Below are positions 51,364-58,756 of a DNA stretch of 64,000 nucleotides, piece by piece (position 1 is the stretch's first letter; the number at the start of each line of letters is the position of its first letter). The notes beneath the pieces were generated by a model. It did no database searches. It was not told the DNA's origin and saw nothing but the letters and a program-made list of their open reading frames with translations. The stretch is taken from contig NZ_JAFFSU010000031.1 in NCBI RefSeq assembly GCF_017948455.1, positions 1-64,000 on the forward strand, given 5' to 3'. This stretch comes from Streptomyces sp. GESEQ-4. Lineage in GTDB: Bacteria; Actinomycetota; Actinomycetes; Streptomycetales; Streptomycetaceae. The translations under genes were made by a program, and so were the position numbers.

Positions 51364-51404
51364 GAGCCCTCTCGACTAGCCCGCCGTCCTTGCCGAGGGG
51401 GCTC
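51364..51404. terminator. Terminator between convergent genes
   Basis: GAGCCCTCTCG / CGAGGGGGCTC hairpin (one wobble) with a 19-base loop, between the DUF397 gene and the minus-strand gene ending at 51432. Confidence 0.55.
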
Positions 51405-51431
51405 GGCTTATGGTCCCGCGCCTCCTCCTCG

Positions 51432-52271
51432 CTACCTCAGCCGGTCCACGTACATGTCCGTCCCCGGCACGGTCGGCACGAACGGCGCCACCAGCTCCAC
51501 CCTCCCCAGTCCCGCCTCCCCGACCGCCGCGTCCAGCCCGGTGAAGTACTCCTCCCAGCACTCCCGCGGGTCCGCCTGAAGGAACCACAGCAGGGTCAGC
51601 CGCGTGTCGACGCCCTCGACCTGCTTCACGTACGACATGCGATCCCCCGGCAGCGGGGTCGGCCGGAAGACGGTGACCATCGCCGCCGGGGAGCCCGCGA
51701 GCCGCTTCGGCAGATGGCGTGAACGCAGCCATTCCAGCAACTCGGCCCGCTGCCCGGCCGATTCGGCGTCGACGACCTCCACGACCAGTCCGGCGTAGGG
51801 GTGGTCGAGGGCGTGATAGTCCCGCGGTCCGGCCGCGCCGTCCCGGTAGACCGTCGCCTCGTGGTCCTGGAACGCCGTGAAGACGTGCGTACGGTCCTGG
51901 TAGACGCGGCCGTCGCGGTTGAGGCGCTTGTTGATGCCGACGGTCCACTTCATGTGGTCGTCGTAGCGGCCGTCGGTGATCCAGTACGTCGAGATGTAGC
52001 AGCCGGCGGTCACCGGCTGGGCGATCGCCGACTTCTCGGGGTAGCGGAGGAGTTGGAGGTCGCGGGTGGCCACCCAGCGGCGCCCGGCGTACATCCAGGG
52101 CATGGCCATCGCGCCGGCGTAGTAGTGATCGTCCTCGTACCAGCGGTTGTAGGCGTACTCGTGGCCCGGATGTGGTTCGACCATGGTGATCAGGGCGTGG
52201 CCCGGATGGACCCCGTACGGGCCTACGGCGGCCAGCTCGGCGTAGGTGTCGCTGCGGGTGTCGTCGCTCAT
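51432..52271 (-). CDS. Hypothetical EthD-like protein
   Basis: A 279-residue protein with HPGHALITMVEPHPGHEYAYNRWYEDDHYY near the start, resembling dimeric alpha/beta-barrel (EthD-like) proteins whose Asn-Arg-Trp-Tyr-x-x-Asp-His patch lines a pocket. A second half starting VTVFRPTPLPG looks like a repeat of the fold. The ATG follows AAGGGGA. It is divergent from an SDR gene with a perfect palindrome between them, so both probably belong to one degradative module. Confidence 0.7.
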   Translation of the reverse strand: MSDDTRSDTYAELAAVGPYGVHPGHALITMVEPHPGHEYAYNRWYEDDHYYAGAMAMPWMYAGRRWVATRDLQLLRYPEKSAIAQPVTAGCYISTYWITDGRYDDHMKWTVGINKRLNRDGRVYQDRTHVFTAFQDHEATVYRDGAAGPRDYHALDHPYAGLVVEVVDAESAGQRAELLEWLRSRHLPKRLAGSPAAMVTVFRPTPLPGDRMSYVKQVEGVDTRLTLLWFLQADPRECWEEYFTGLDAAVGEAGLGRVELVAPFVPTVPGTDMYVDRLR

Positions 52272-52301
52272 GCGGTTCCCCTTTCCTGCGGTCGCCCATA
52301 C

Positions 52302-52318
52302 TCTGACGCTCCGTCAGA
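52302..52318. promoter_or_regulatory. TetR-type operator in the SDR divergon
   Basis: TCTGACG-CTC-CGTCAGA, a perfect 7-3-7 inverted repeat 30 bp from either start codon. The regulator gene is not in the window. Confidence 0.7.
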
Positions 52319-52346
52319 TAGAGCGGAAGAGGCGGGAGGCATCGGG

Positions 52347-53132
52347 ATGTCACTGCTCGCGGGCAAGACGGTCGTCGTGTCGGGAGTCGGGGCCGGGCTC
52401 GGGCATCAGGTCGCGGCGGCTGTCGTACGGGACGGGGGCAATGCCGTGCTGGGGGCGCGGACGGAGGCGAATCTGGCCAAGAGCGCCGCCGAGATCGATC
52501 CGGACGGGGCGCACACGGCGTACCGGGCGACGGACATCACCGACGAGACGCAGTGCGAGGCCCTCGCCGGGCTGGCGCGGGAGCGGTTCGGGGGGATCGA
52601 CGCGGTCGTCCATGTGGCCGCGTGGGACGGCTACTTCGGCGGTCTGGAGGATGCCGACTTCGTGACGTGGCAGTCGGTGATCGACGTGAATCTGCTGGGG
52701 TCGCTGCGGATGACGCGGGCCTGTCTGCCCCCGCTGAAGGAACGCGGGGGCTCGGTGGTGTTCATCGGGACGCAGTCGGCGGTGGCGGCGCCCTCGGAGG
52801 TGCGGCAGGCGGCGTACGCGGCGTCCAAGGGGGCGCTGACCAGCGCGATGTACTCGCTGGCGCGGGAGCTGGGGCCGTATCGGATCCGGGTGAACACCGT
52901 GCTGCCGGGGTGGATGTGGGGGCCGCCGGTGCGGGCGTTCGTGCAGTTCGCCGCGCAGACGGAGGCGGTGCCGGAGGGGGACGTACTCAAGCGGCTGTCG
53001 GATCGGATGGCGCTGCCGGAGCTGGCCACGGACGGGGACGTGGCCGACGCGGCGGTTTTCCTGTCGTCGGACCGGGCGCGGGCCATCACGGGGCAGTCGT
53101 TGCTGGTCAACGCGGGGGAGCTGATGCGCTGA
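52347..53132 (+). CDS. Short-chain dehydrogenase/reductase (SDR)
   Basis: A 261-residue SDR with cofactor motif VVVSGVGAGLGHQVA, Asn in IDVNLLGSL, the catalytic Tyr and Lys in AAYAASKGAL, and the C-terminal ITGQSLLVNAGELM. The ATG at 52347 follows GGGAGG. This resembles SDRs of steroid or aromatic catabolism; the substrate is unknown. Likely controlled by the TCTGACG palindrome together with the divergent gene. Confidence 0.88.
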   Translation: MSLLAGKTVVVSGVGAGLGHQVAAAVVRDGGNAVLGARTEANLAKSAAEIDPDGAHTAYRATDITDETQCEALAGLARERFGGIDAVVHVAAWDGYFGGLEDADFVTWQSVIDVNLLGSLRMTRACLPPLKERGGSVVFIGTQSAVAAPSEVRQAAYAASKGALTSAMYSLARELGPYRIRVNTVLPGWMWGPPVRAFVQFAAQTEAVPEGDVLKRLSDRMALPELATDGDVADAAVFLSSDRARAITGQSLLVNAGELMR

Positions 53133-53279
53133 GCCGTTTCCTGGGGTTCATGTCTGTGAACGCAGGTCATCAAGAAGAACATTTTTACTGTGCCTTGACC
53201 TGACGCTTGCTTGTCGTGCTCGTGTAAAGACACTCACGATGAGCGGGCCGTTCACATGGCGGACCCTGGAAGGGGGCAC

Positions 53280-54854
53280 ATGAACAGTCTCGACTGGGCC
53301 GTGCTCATCGGCTATTTCGGTGTGATGGTCGCCATCGGCGTCTGGTCGCACAAGCGCGTGGACAACGTCAGCGACTTCTTCACGGCCGGCGGCAAGATGC
53401 CCTGGTGGCTCTCCGGCATCTCGCACCACATGTCGGGCTACAGCGCGGTGATGTTCACCGGGTACGCGGGCATCGCCTACACCTACGGCGTCACCTCCTT
53501 CGTGACCTGGTCCTTCCCGATCGCCCTCGGTATCGCCATCGGGTCGAAGCTGTTCGCGCCGCGCATCAACCGGCTGCGCTCCCGGCTGCGCGTAGCCTCC
53601 CCGCTCGAGTACCTGAAGAACCGCTACGACCTCAAGACCCAGCAGGCGCTGGCCTGGTCCGGGATGCTGCTGAAGATCGTGGACGTGGGCGCGAAGTGGG
53701 CCGCGATCGCCACGCTGCTGTCGGTGTTCACGGGTGTGTCGCTGAACCAGGGCATCCTCATCACCGGTTCCATCACCGCGATCTACTGCACCATCGGCGG
53801 CCTGTGGGCGGACGCGCTGACCGAGCTCGGCCAGTTCGTCATCCAACTCCTCGCCGGTGTCGCGATGTTCATCGCGGTGATCGTCGAACTCGACAACAAG
53901 GGCATCGGGTTCTTCGGCGCGTGGAACGAGCCGGCGCTCCAGGGCCACGACAAGCCGCTGGTCGGCCCGTACGGCACGGTCTTCCTGCTCGCGTTCCTCT
54001 TCATCAAGCTCTTCGAGTACAACGGCGGCATGCTCAACCAGGCCCAGCGCTACATGGCCACGCGCGACGCGCATGAGGCCGAGCGCTCGGCACGGCTGTC
54101 GGCGATCCTCTGGCTGGTGTGGCCCCTCGTCCTGTTCTTCCCCATGTGGATGTCGCCGCTGCTGGTCGAGTCGCAGAAGCCGGACGGTTCCGACTCCTAC
54201 GGCCTGATGACCGAACAGCTCCTCCCGCACGGCCTGTTGGGCCTGGTCATCGTCGGCTTCTTCTCGCACACCATGGCCATGTGCTCCTCCGACGCCAACG
54301 CGATCGCGGCCGTCTTCACCCGTGACTGCGCGCCGGTGATCTGGCGCAGGGCACGGACCTGGAGCGAGGGTCAGGGTCTGCGTGTGGCCCGCGTGGCCAC
54401 GGTCGTCTTCCTGGGCCTGTCCATGGCGGCGGCGACCCAGGTCAACTCCCCGACGTTCAAGGACATCATCACGGTCGTGATCAAGTGGGTGGCCGGTCTG
54501 ATGGGCCCGATGGCGATCCCGATGATGCTGGGCCTGCTGCGCCCGTTCCGCCGCTCGGGACCGACCGCCGCCCTCACCAGCTGGGCCATGGGCCTGCTCG
54601 CCTTCTGGCTGGTCAACTACCCGATCAACTGGAACGTCGAGGGCGGCGTCCCGCTCCAGTACCAGGTGTCGATCCCGCTGGCGGTGTCGCTGGTCCTGTA
54701 CATCCTCATCGGCTTCGCGAAGCCGGAGGACACCCCGGAGCGGCTCGCCATCATCGAGAAGATCAACACGGACGGGGACGGGGCGGCGGCCGCCGCGGTA
54801 CCGGCTCCGGCGGGGGCGGGGGACGACGTGGTGCGTACGACGGTGAAGGACTGA
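53280..54854 (+). CDS. Sodium:solute symporter (SSS family)
   Basis: A 524-residue permease with about 13 membrane segments, starting LDWAVLIGYFGVMVAIGVW and with the family signatures FTAGGKMPWWLSGIS, SGYSAVMFTGYAG and FFSHTMAMCSSDANAIAAV. The SGLT-like branch moves sugars, myo-inositol or carboxylates with Na+. The ATG at 53280 follows GGAAGGGGG. No enzyme neighbour indicates the substrate. Confidence 0.9.
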   Translation: MNSLDWAVLIGYFGVMVAIGVWSHKRVDNVSDFFTAGGKMPWWLSGISHHMSGYSAVMFTGYAGIAYTYGVTSFVTWSFPIALGIAIGSKLFAPRINRLRSRLRVASPLEYLKNRYDLKTQQALAWSGMLLKIVDVGAKWAAIATLLSVFTGVSLNQGILITGSITAIYCTIGGLWADALTELGQFVIQLLAGVAMFIAVIVELDNKGIGFFGAWNEPALQGHDKPLVGPYGTVFLLAFLFIKLFEYNGGMLNQAQRYMATRDAHEAERSARLSAILWLVWPLVLFFPMWMSPLLVESQKPDGSDSYGLMTEQLLPHGLLGLVIVGFFSHTMAMCSSDANAIAAVFTRDCAPVIWRRARTWSEGQGLRVARVATVVFLGLSMAAATQVNSPTFKDIITVVIKWVAGLMGPMAIPMMLGLLRPFRRSGPTAALTSWAMGLLAFWLVNYPINWNVEGGVPLQYQVSIPLAVSLVLYILIGFAKPEDTPERLAIIEKINTDGDGAAAAAVPAPAGAGDDVVRTTVKD

Positions 54855-54910
54855 GCGCGGCGCTCCGCGGGGTGCGGCGTTTGGCCGTCGTTCGTCTGCG
54901 GGTGCGTCGT

Positions 54911-54947
54911 GGCTGGTCGCGCAGTTCCCCGCGCCCCTGCGGGGCGC
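54911..54947. repeat. Dispersed intergenic repeat, copy 2, with hairpin
   Basis: The same 27-bp block as at 38786, overlapping hairpin GCGCCCC-tgc-GGGGCGC at 54931-54947. It lies between two convergent genes and is likely a terminator for both. Confidence 0.75.
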
Positions 54948-54953
54948 TGCTGC

Positions 54954-56423
54954 TCAGGCCCTCGGATAGCGGGCGATCCACCCCGGGGCCGAGCCGGCCG
55001 GACCATGCAGGGCAGGTCCCTGCGTCATCTCCATCGCGAAGTCGTCGGCGAGTTCCAGGATCGTGGGACGGCCCTCCAGCTCGGCCAGCCAGGCCGGGGG
55101 GAGGGCCGTTTCGCCGTGCAGGGCGCCCAGCAGCCCGCCGGTCAGCGAGCCGGCCGCGGCCGAGGGCCCGGCCTGGTTCACGGCGAGGCAGAGACCGTGC
55201 CGTACGTCCTCCCCCACCAGCGCGCAGTACACGGACGCGGCCAGCAGCCCGTCCGCCGTCCCGTCCCCCGCCAGCTCCTCCACCCGCGAGGGTGTGGGCA
55301 TGCCCTGCCGTACGGCGCCCAGGGCGTGCTGGAGGGAGTCGGAGACGGGCTGGTGCCCGGGCCGGGCGGCGAGCAGCGCGAGGGCCCGCTGCACGGCGGC
55401 GTCGAGGGTCTCGCCGCGGGCCAGGGAGTGCACGATCACGGCGTACGCGCCCGCGGACAGATAGGCGGCCGGATGACCGTGCGTCTGCGCGGCGCACTCC
55501 ACGGCGAGCTGCACGACCAGCTGCGGCTCCCACCCCACGAGCAGCCCGAACGGCGCGGAACGGGCGGCGGCCTCGGGCCCGGTCTCGCCGGGATTCTTGG
55601 GAGCGTCGAGCGTCCCCATGCTGTCGTCCCCGAACCCGACGATCAGGGAGCGCGTCGGATCACGCCGGGCGTACAGCCACTCCTCCCGCGCCAGCCACCC
55701 GTCGTCCTTGCGTCGCTCGTCGGGCCCCCAGTCCCGCTGGGTCGCCGCCCAGCGCAGATACGCCCGGTGCAGATCGGTCGGCGGATGCCAGGCGCCGGTG
55801 TCGCGGCGCACCTGGGCGCGTATCAGCCCGTCGACGGAGAAGAGACTGAGCTGGGTGAGATGCGTGACGGCTCCCCGCCGCCCGTACCCGACGGCGAGAT
55901 CCACGAGTCCCTCGGCGCCGTACGCCTCCCGGATCTCCTCACTCCCGAGCGCGTCGACGGGCGCGCCCAGCGCATCCCCCAGCGCCGCTCCGAGCAGCGT
56001 CCCACGCACCCGGCTACGGAAGTCCTGCTGCTCGGCACGTCCCCAGACGGCCCCGGCTGCCGCACCCACCAAGACCTCCGTTGGTATCGCCCGCACGTAC
56101 GACAGCTCAGCACTGTAATCGAACGGGGACGGTGGGTTCAGGGGGCGGATCGGTTTGCGGGGTGTGACCTGGGTCGTCCGGGGTGGTCGGTTATGGGCGG
56201 GAACGGCACTCCGCTCACGGACGATGTGCTCCAACTCCCGTACCAGGAAGGTTTTCCCGACTCCCGCATTGCCGTGCACGTGGAACAGGAACCGATGCCG
56301 CTCGTCCACCGGCCCGAGTTCGAGGTTCCGCCGGAACGTGGCCCGCTCGTCGCTCCGCCCTACGAACCCGGCCCGACTGCGCTGCCGGATCAGCTCCTGC
56401 ATCGACGGCCGAGTCGGCCTCAT
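54954..56423 (-). CDS. In-frame fusion: AAA ATPase stub plus ADP-ribosylglycohydrolase-like protein
   Basis: A 489-residue frame. The first 75 residues match the start of a streptomycete AAA ATPase (MRPTRPSMQELIRQRSRAGF, VGRSDER, Walker A GNAGVGKTF), then it breaks off at VRERSAVP. The rest is an ADP-ribosylglycohydrolase-type protein from FRSRVRGTLLGAALGDALGA onward. The metal-binding signatures are not intact: the DDT position reads VTHLTQL and the DxD position reads NQAGPSAAAGSLTGGLLGA, so activity is doubtful. The start at 56423 follows GGTGGAG. An internal GTG near 56,098 could make the second part alone. It is divergent from an antitoxin gene. Confidence 0.7.
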   Translation of the reverse strand: MRPTRPSMQELIRQRSRAGFVGRSDERATFRRNLELGPVDERHRFLFHVHGNAGVGKTFLVRELEHIVRERSAVPAHNRPPRTTQVTPRKPIRPLNPPSPFDYSAELSYVRAIPTEVLVGAAAGAVWGRAEQQDFRSRVRGTLLGAALGDALGAPVDALGSEEIREAYGAEGLVDLAVGYGRRGAVTHLTQLSLFSVDGLIRAQVRRDTGAWHPPTDLHRAYLRWAATQRDWGPDERRKDDGWLAREEWLYARRDPTRSLIVGFGDDSMGTLDAPKNPGETGPEAAARSAPFGLLVGWEPQLVVQLAVECAAQTHGHPAAYLSAGAYAVIVHSLARGETLDAAVQRALALLAARPGHQPVSDSLQHALGAVRQGMPTPSRVEELAGDGTADGLLAASVYCALVGEDVRHGLCLAVNQAGPSAAAGSLTGGLLGALHGETALPPAWLAELEGRPTILELADDFAMEMTQGPALHGPAGSAPGWIARYPRA

Positions 56424-56498
56424 CCGCTCCACCCTCGTAGCCGGTCTGCCTGAATTCTGGCGGAGGCCCCAGCCCTCCGGGCAGCTACTCAGCGATTG

Positions 56499-56520
56499 AC
56501 TTCGGAACACGTTCCGAAGT
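56499..56520. promoter_or_regulatory. Autoregulatory operator of the antitoxin gene
   Basis: ACTTCGGAAC-AC-GTTCCGAAGT, a perfect 10-2-10 inverted repeat ending 11 bp before the antitoxin start. Antitoxins of this type normally bind such sites. Confidence 0.75.
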
Positions 56521-56531
56521 ACCGTCGTGCC

Positions 56532-56993
56532 ATGTCCACTCCTACGGTCGCCTTCTCCGAACTCTCGAAGAACTCGAAGCGCGTCGCCGAAACGCTCGAC
56601 CGGGCTCAGCGCGTCCACATCACGCGTCGAGACGGCGAGGACCTCTACCTGACGACCGCACGCCACGATCAGCAGCGCGAGGAAACGGCGGACATCACGG
56701 CCCGTCTCCTTGCCGCCCTCGTCCGCAACGATGCCGGTGAACGGGCCATACTGCGTGCGCTGCCTTCGGTCTTCCCATGGATCCGCCATCTGTCGGCGGA
56801 CGAGTTGCAGCAGTTCGTGGCCGAACTGATCGACGCCACGTACGACGCGGCCCAGTTGGACGTCCATGCCAATCTCCACCGAGTCGTCGTCGAGTGGCGC
56901 GCGACGGCCCGCATCCTCGCCGACCCCGAGCTCACCGCGCAGCTCACCCGTCGGCTGCCGGACGAGGACCACGGCGAGGTGACGGCCCCGTGA
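56532..56993 (+). CDS. Phd/YefM-type antitoxin-like protein
   Basis: A 153-residue protein whose N-terminus (TVAFSELSKNSKRVAETLDRAQRVHITRRDGEDLYLTT) is the Phd/YefM fold: a short DNA-binding domain with the RRDGEDL turn. The C-terminal 90 residues are a helical extension longer than in classical Phd. A toxin-gene stub overlaps its stop by 4 bp. With the toxin truncated, it may be a solitary antitoxin. Confidence 0.75.
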   Translation: MSTPTVAFSELSKNSKRVAETLDRAQRVHITRRDGEDLYLTTARHDQQREETADITARLLAALVRNDAGERAILRALPSVFPWIRHLSADELQQFVAELIDATYDAAQLDVHANLHRVVVEWRATARILADPELTAQLTRRLPDEDHGEVTAP

Positions 56994-57060
56994 GCCCTAA
57001 GCGCGGCGACGACGTCGCAGTTCGTCCGGGTTGCCCCAACTCCGCTTCCGGGGACATCGT
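56990..57060 (+). pseudogene. Truncated toxin gene start
   Basis: A GTG overlapping the antitoxin stop (GTGA) begins VSPKRGDDVAVRPG, similar to the start of RelE-like toxins partnered with this antitoxin type in streptomycetes (MSPKRGD.VA.P). The match ends within about 15 codons and the sequence continues into the leader of the next gene. Confidence 0.4.
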
Positions 57061-57113
57061 TTCGGGCTCGATCGAGCTGGAACACAGTGGCCCGCCCCGG
57101 AAGGATGACCTAC

Positions 57114-57620
57114 ATGACAACACCCCCACGCACCTCACGAAGCGCCCTCCACCTCACTGCCACCCTCCTCACCGCGAGCGTCGCGCTCTACATAGCGCTC
57201 GTCGCCTTCGGGAACATCACCGACTTCGGGACGAACCAGCAGTTCGTGCAGCACGTCCTGGCGATGGATACGACGTTCAAGGACGACGACCTGATGTGGA
57301 GAGCGATCACCAGCAAGGGACTTCAGAACACGGCGTACGTGGCGATCATCATCTGGGAGACGGTCGCCGCACTCGTCCTGATATACGGCACGTGGCTCTG
57401 GTTCCGCGGCGACGACACCCGCGCCTGCCGCTTCTCCACCTACGGCCTGCTGATGGTTCTGCTGCTGTTCGGCGCCGGGTTCATCGCGATCGGCGGCGAG
57501 TGGTTCTCCATGTGGCAGTCGGCCGACTGGAACGGGCTCGACGCGGCGACGCGCGCCTTCGTGTTCAGCGGAATCGTGCTGCTCGTCGTGCAGTCGACCG
57601 GCGGACGGAGCGAGTCATGA
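57114..57620 (+). CDS. DUF2165 family membrane protein
   Basis: A 168-residue protein with four membrane segments (LTASVALYIALVAFGNITDF first). The stretch FVQHVLAMDTTFKDDDLMWRAI is the family signature of DUF2165 proteins, small integral membrane proteins of unknown function. The ATG at 57114 has GGAAGG at 9 bp. It overlaps the next gene by 4 bp. Confidence 0.85.
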   Translation: MTTPPRTSRSALHLTATLLTASVALYIALVAFGNITDFGTNQQFVQHVLAMDTTFKDDDLMWRAITSKGLQNTAYVAIIIWETVAALVLIYGTWLWFRGDDTRACRFSTYGLLMVLLLFGAGFIAIGGEWFSMWQSADWNGLDAATRAFVFSGIVLLVVQSTGGRSES

Positions 57621-58126
57621 CGGACGGGACGACACCACGCGTGGTGGCCGTCAACCGCGGCACCGAGCAGGCCGCCGGCAGCCCGCCGACCGGGCCGGGG
57701 CCTCAGCACCGGGCGCTCGACGTCTGGGTGGGACGGTGGATCAACCAGGGTCATGTGATCAATGAGGACGGCAGCCCGGGGCCGACGATCACGACCTCCG
57801 ATGTCTATGAATGGGGTCCCGGCGGGGTCTTCCTCGTCCACTCCGCCTACGGGCGGATCGGCGAGTTCGACGTCGGCGGCACGGAGATCATCGGCTACGA
57901 CGAGACGAGCGGCGCCTACCGGTCGCACTTCTTCGACAGTCAGGGCAATGTGACCGTCAGCCGGCTAGTCGCGGACGGCGACACCTGGGCCTACCAGGGC
58001 GACACGACCCGCTCCACCGTGGAGTTCAGCGACGGCCATCGTGTCCAGACGGTCCTGCACGAGCGGACGGATGACGGGAGCACTTACCGGCCCTCTATGC
58101 GGGTCACGCTGACCAAAGTCACGTGA
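57617..58126 (+). CDS. DUF1579-like protein
   Basis: A 169-residue protein with LDVWVGRWINQGHV at the start of the domain and EWGPGGVFLVHSAYG, YRSHFFDSQGN further on: the lipocalin-like barrel of DUF1579 proteins. No signal peptide. Its start overlaps the DUF2165 stop, so the two are translated together. Function unknown. Confidence 0.78.
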   Translation: MTDGTTPRVVAVNRGTEQAAGSPPTGPGPQHRALDVWVGRWINQGHVINEDGSPGPTITTSDVYEWGPGGVFLVHSAYGRIGEFDVGGTEIIGYDETSGAYRSHFFDSQGNVTVSRLVADGDTWAYQGDTTRSTVEFSDGHRVQTVLHERTDDGSTYRPSMRVTLTKVT

Positions 58127-58135
58127 CCGAAGGGG

Positions 58136-58684
58136 CTAGTTGACGACCACCACCGTCGTCCCCGTCGAGCCGAACGTCCACACCGCCGACCCGTCGGCCT
58201 TGCGCATCCGGATGCCGCCGGTCTGGGTGTCCGAGGCCGGCGGGGGTGAGGAGCCGTCGACAGCGTTGGAGAAGGCGATGTTGAGGCCGGACTTGGTGGC
58301 GAAGTAGACGATGTTCTCGATCGCCACCCCGTCCGAGCCGGTCGTCGCGTCGCGGCGGGAGACGACGGAGTAGTTGCCGGGGTCGGGGGCGACCGTCCCC
58401 GGCCATACGGCGAACGTGCGGCGGGCGGCATCGCTCTCGTCGACCAGCCACACCCGCCGCAGCCCGAGGGAGTAGACGATGCGCCGGCCGGTGCCGGAAC
58501 TGTCCGGTATCGCGGCCGGTGCGGAGGCCGAGGGCTTCGGCGACGCGCTCGCCGACGCGCTGGGCCGCGCCGCCGTCGCCGTGGGACGCGGGCCCTTGTC
58601 GGCCTGTACGGCCAGGACGGTGACGGCGGCGATCGCGCCCACCGTCAGTGCGGCCACCCAGACCTTGGGAGCAGGCACGGGCAC
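58136..58684 (-). CDS. Membrane-anchored extracytoplasmic protein of unknown function
   Basis: A 182-residue protein: one N-terminal hydrophobic segment (VWVAALTVGAIAAVTVLAV), a Ser/Ala/Pro linker of about 35 residues, and a globular C-terminal domain with SLGLRRVWLVDESD. The GTG at 58684 follows GAGGAG. No family recognised. It starts 72 bp after the end of FbiC on the same strand. Confidence 0.72.
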   Translation of the reverse strand: MPVPAPKVWVAALTVGAIAAVTVLAVQADKGPRPTATAARPSASASASPKPSASAPAAIPDSSGTGRRIVYSLGLRRVWLVDESDAARRTFAVWPGTVAPDPGNYSVVSRRDATTGSDGVAIENIVYFATKSGLNIAFSNAVDGSSPPPASDTQTGGIRMRKADGSAVWTFGSTGTTVVVVN

Positions 58685-58756
58685 GCATCTCCTCAGCTCA
58701 CCGACAGGGTCGGATCATCGTACTGCGAGCCCTCTGTCCCCTCGGTCCAGCACCGG

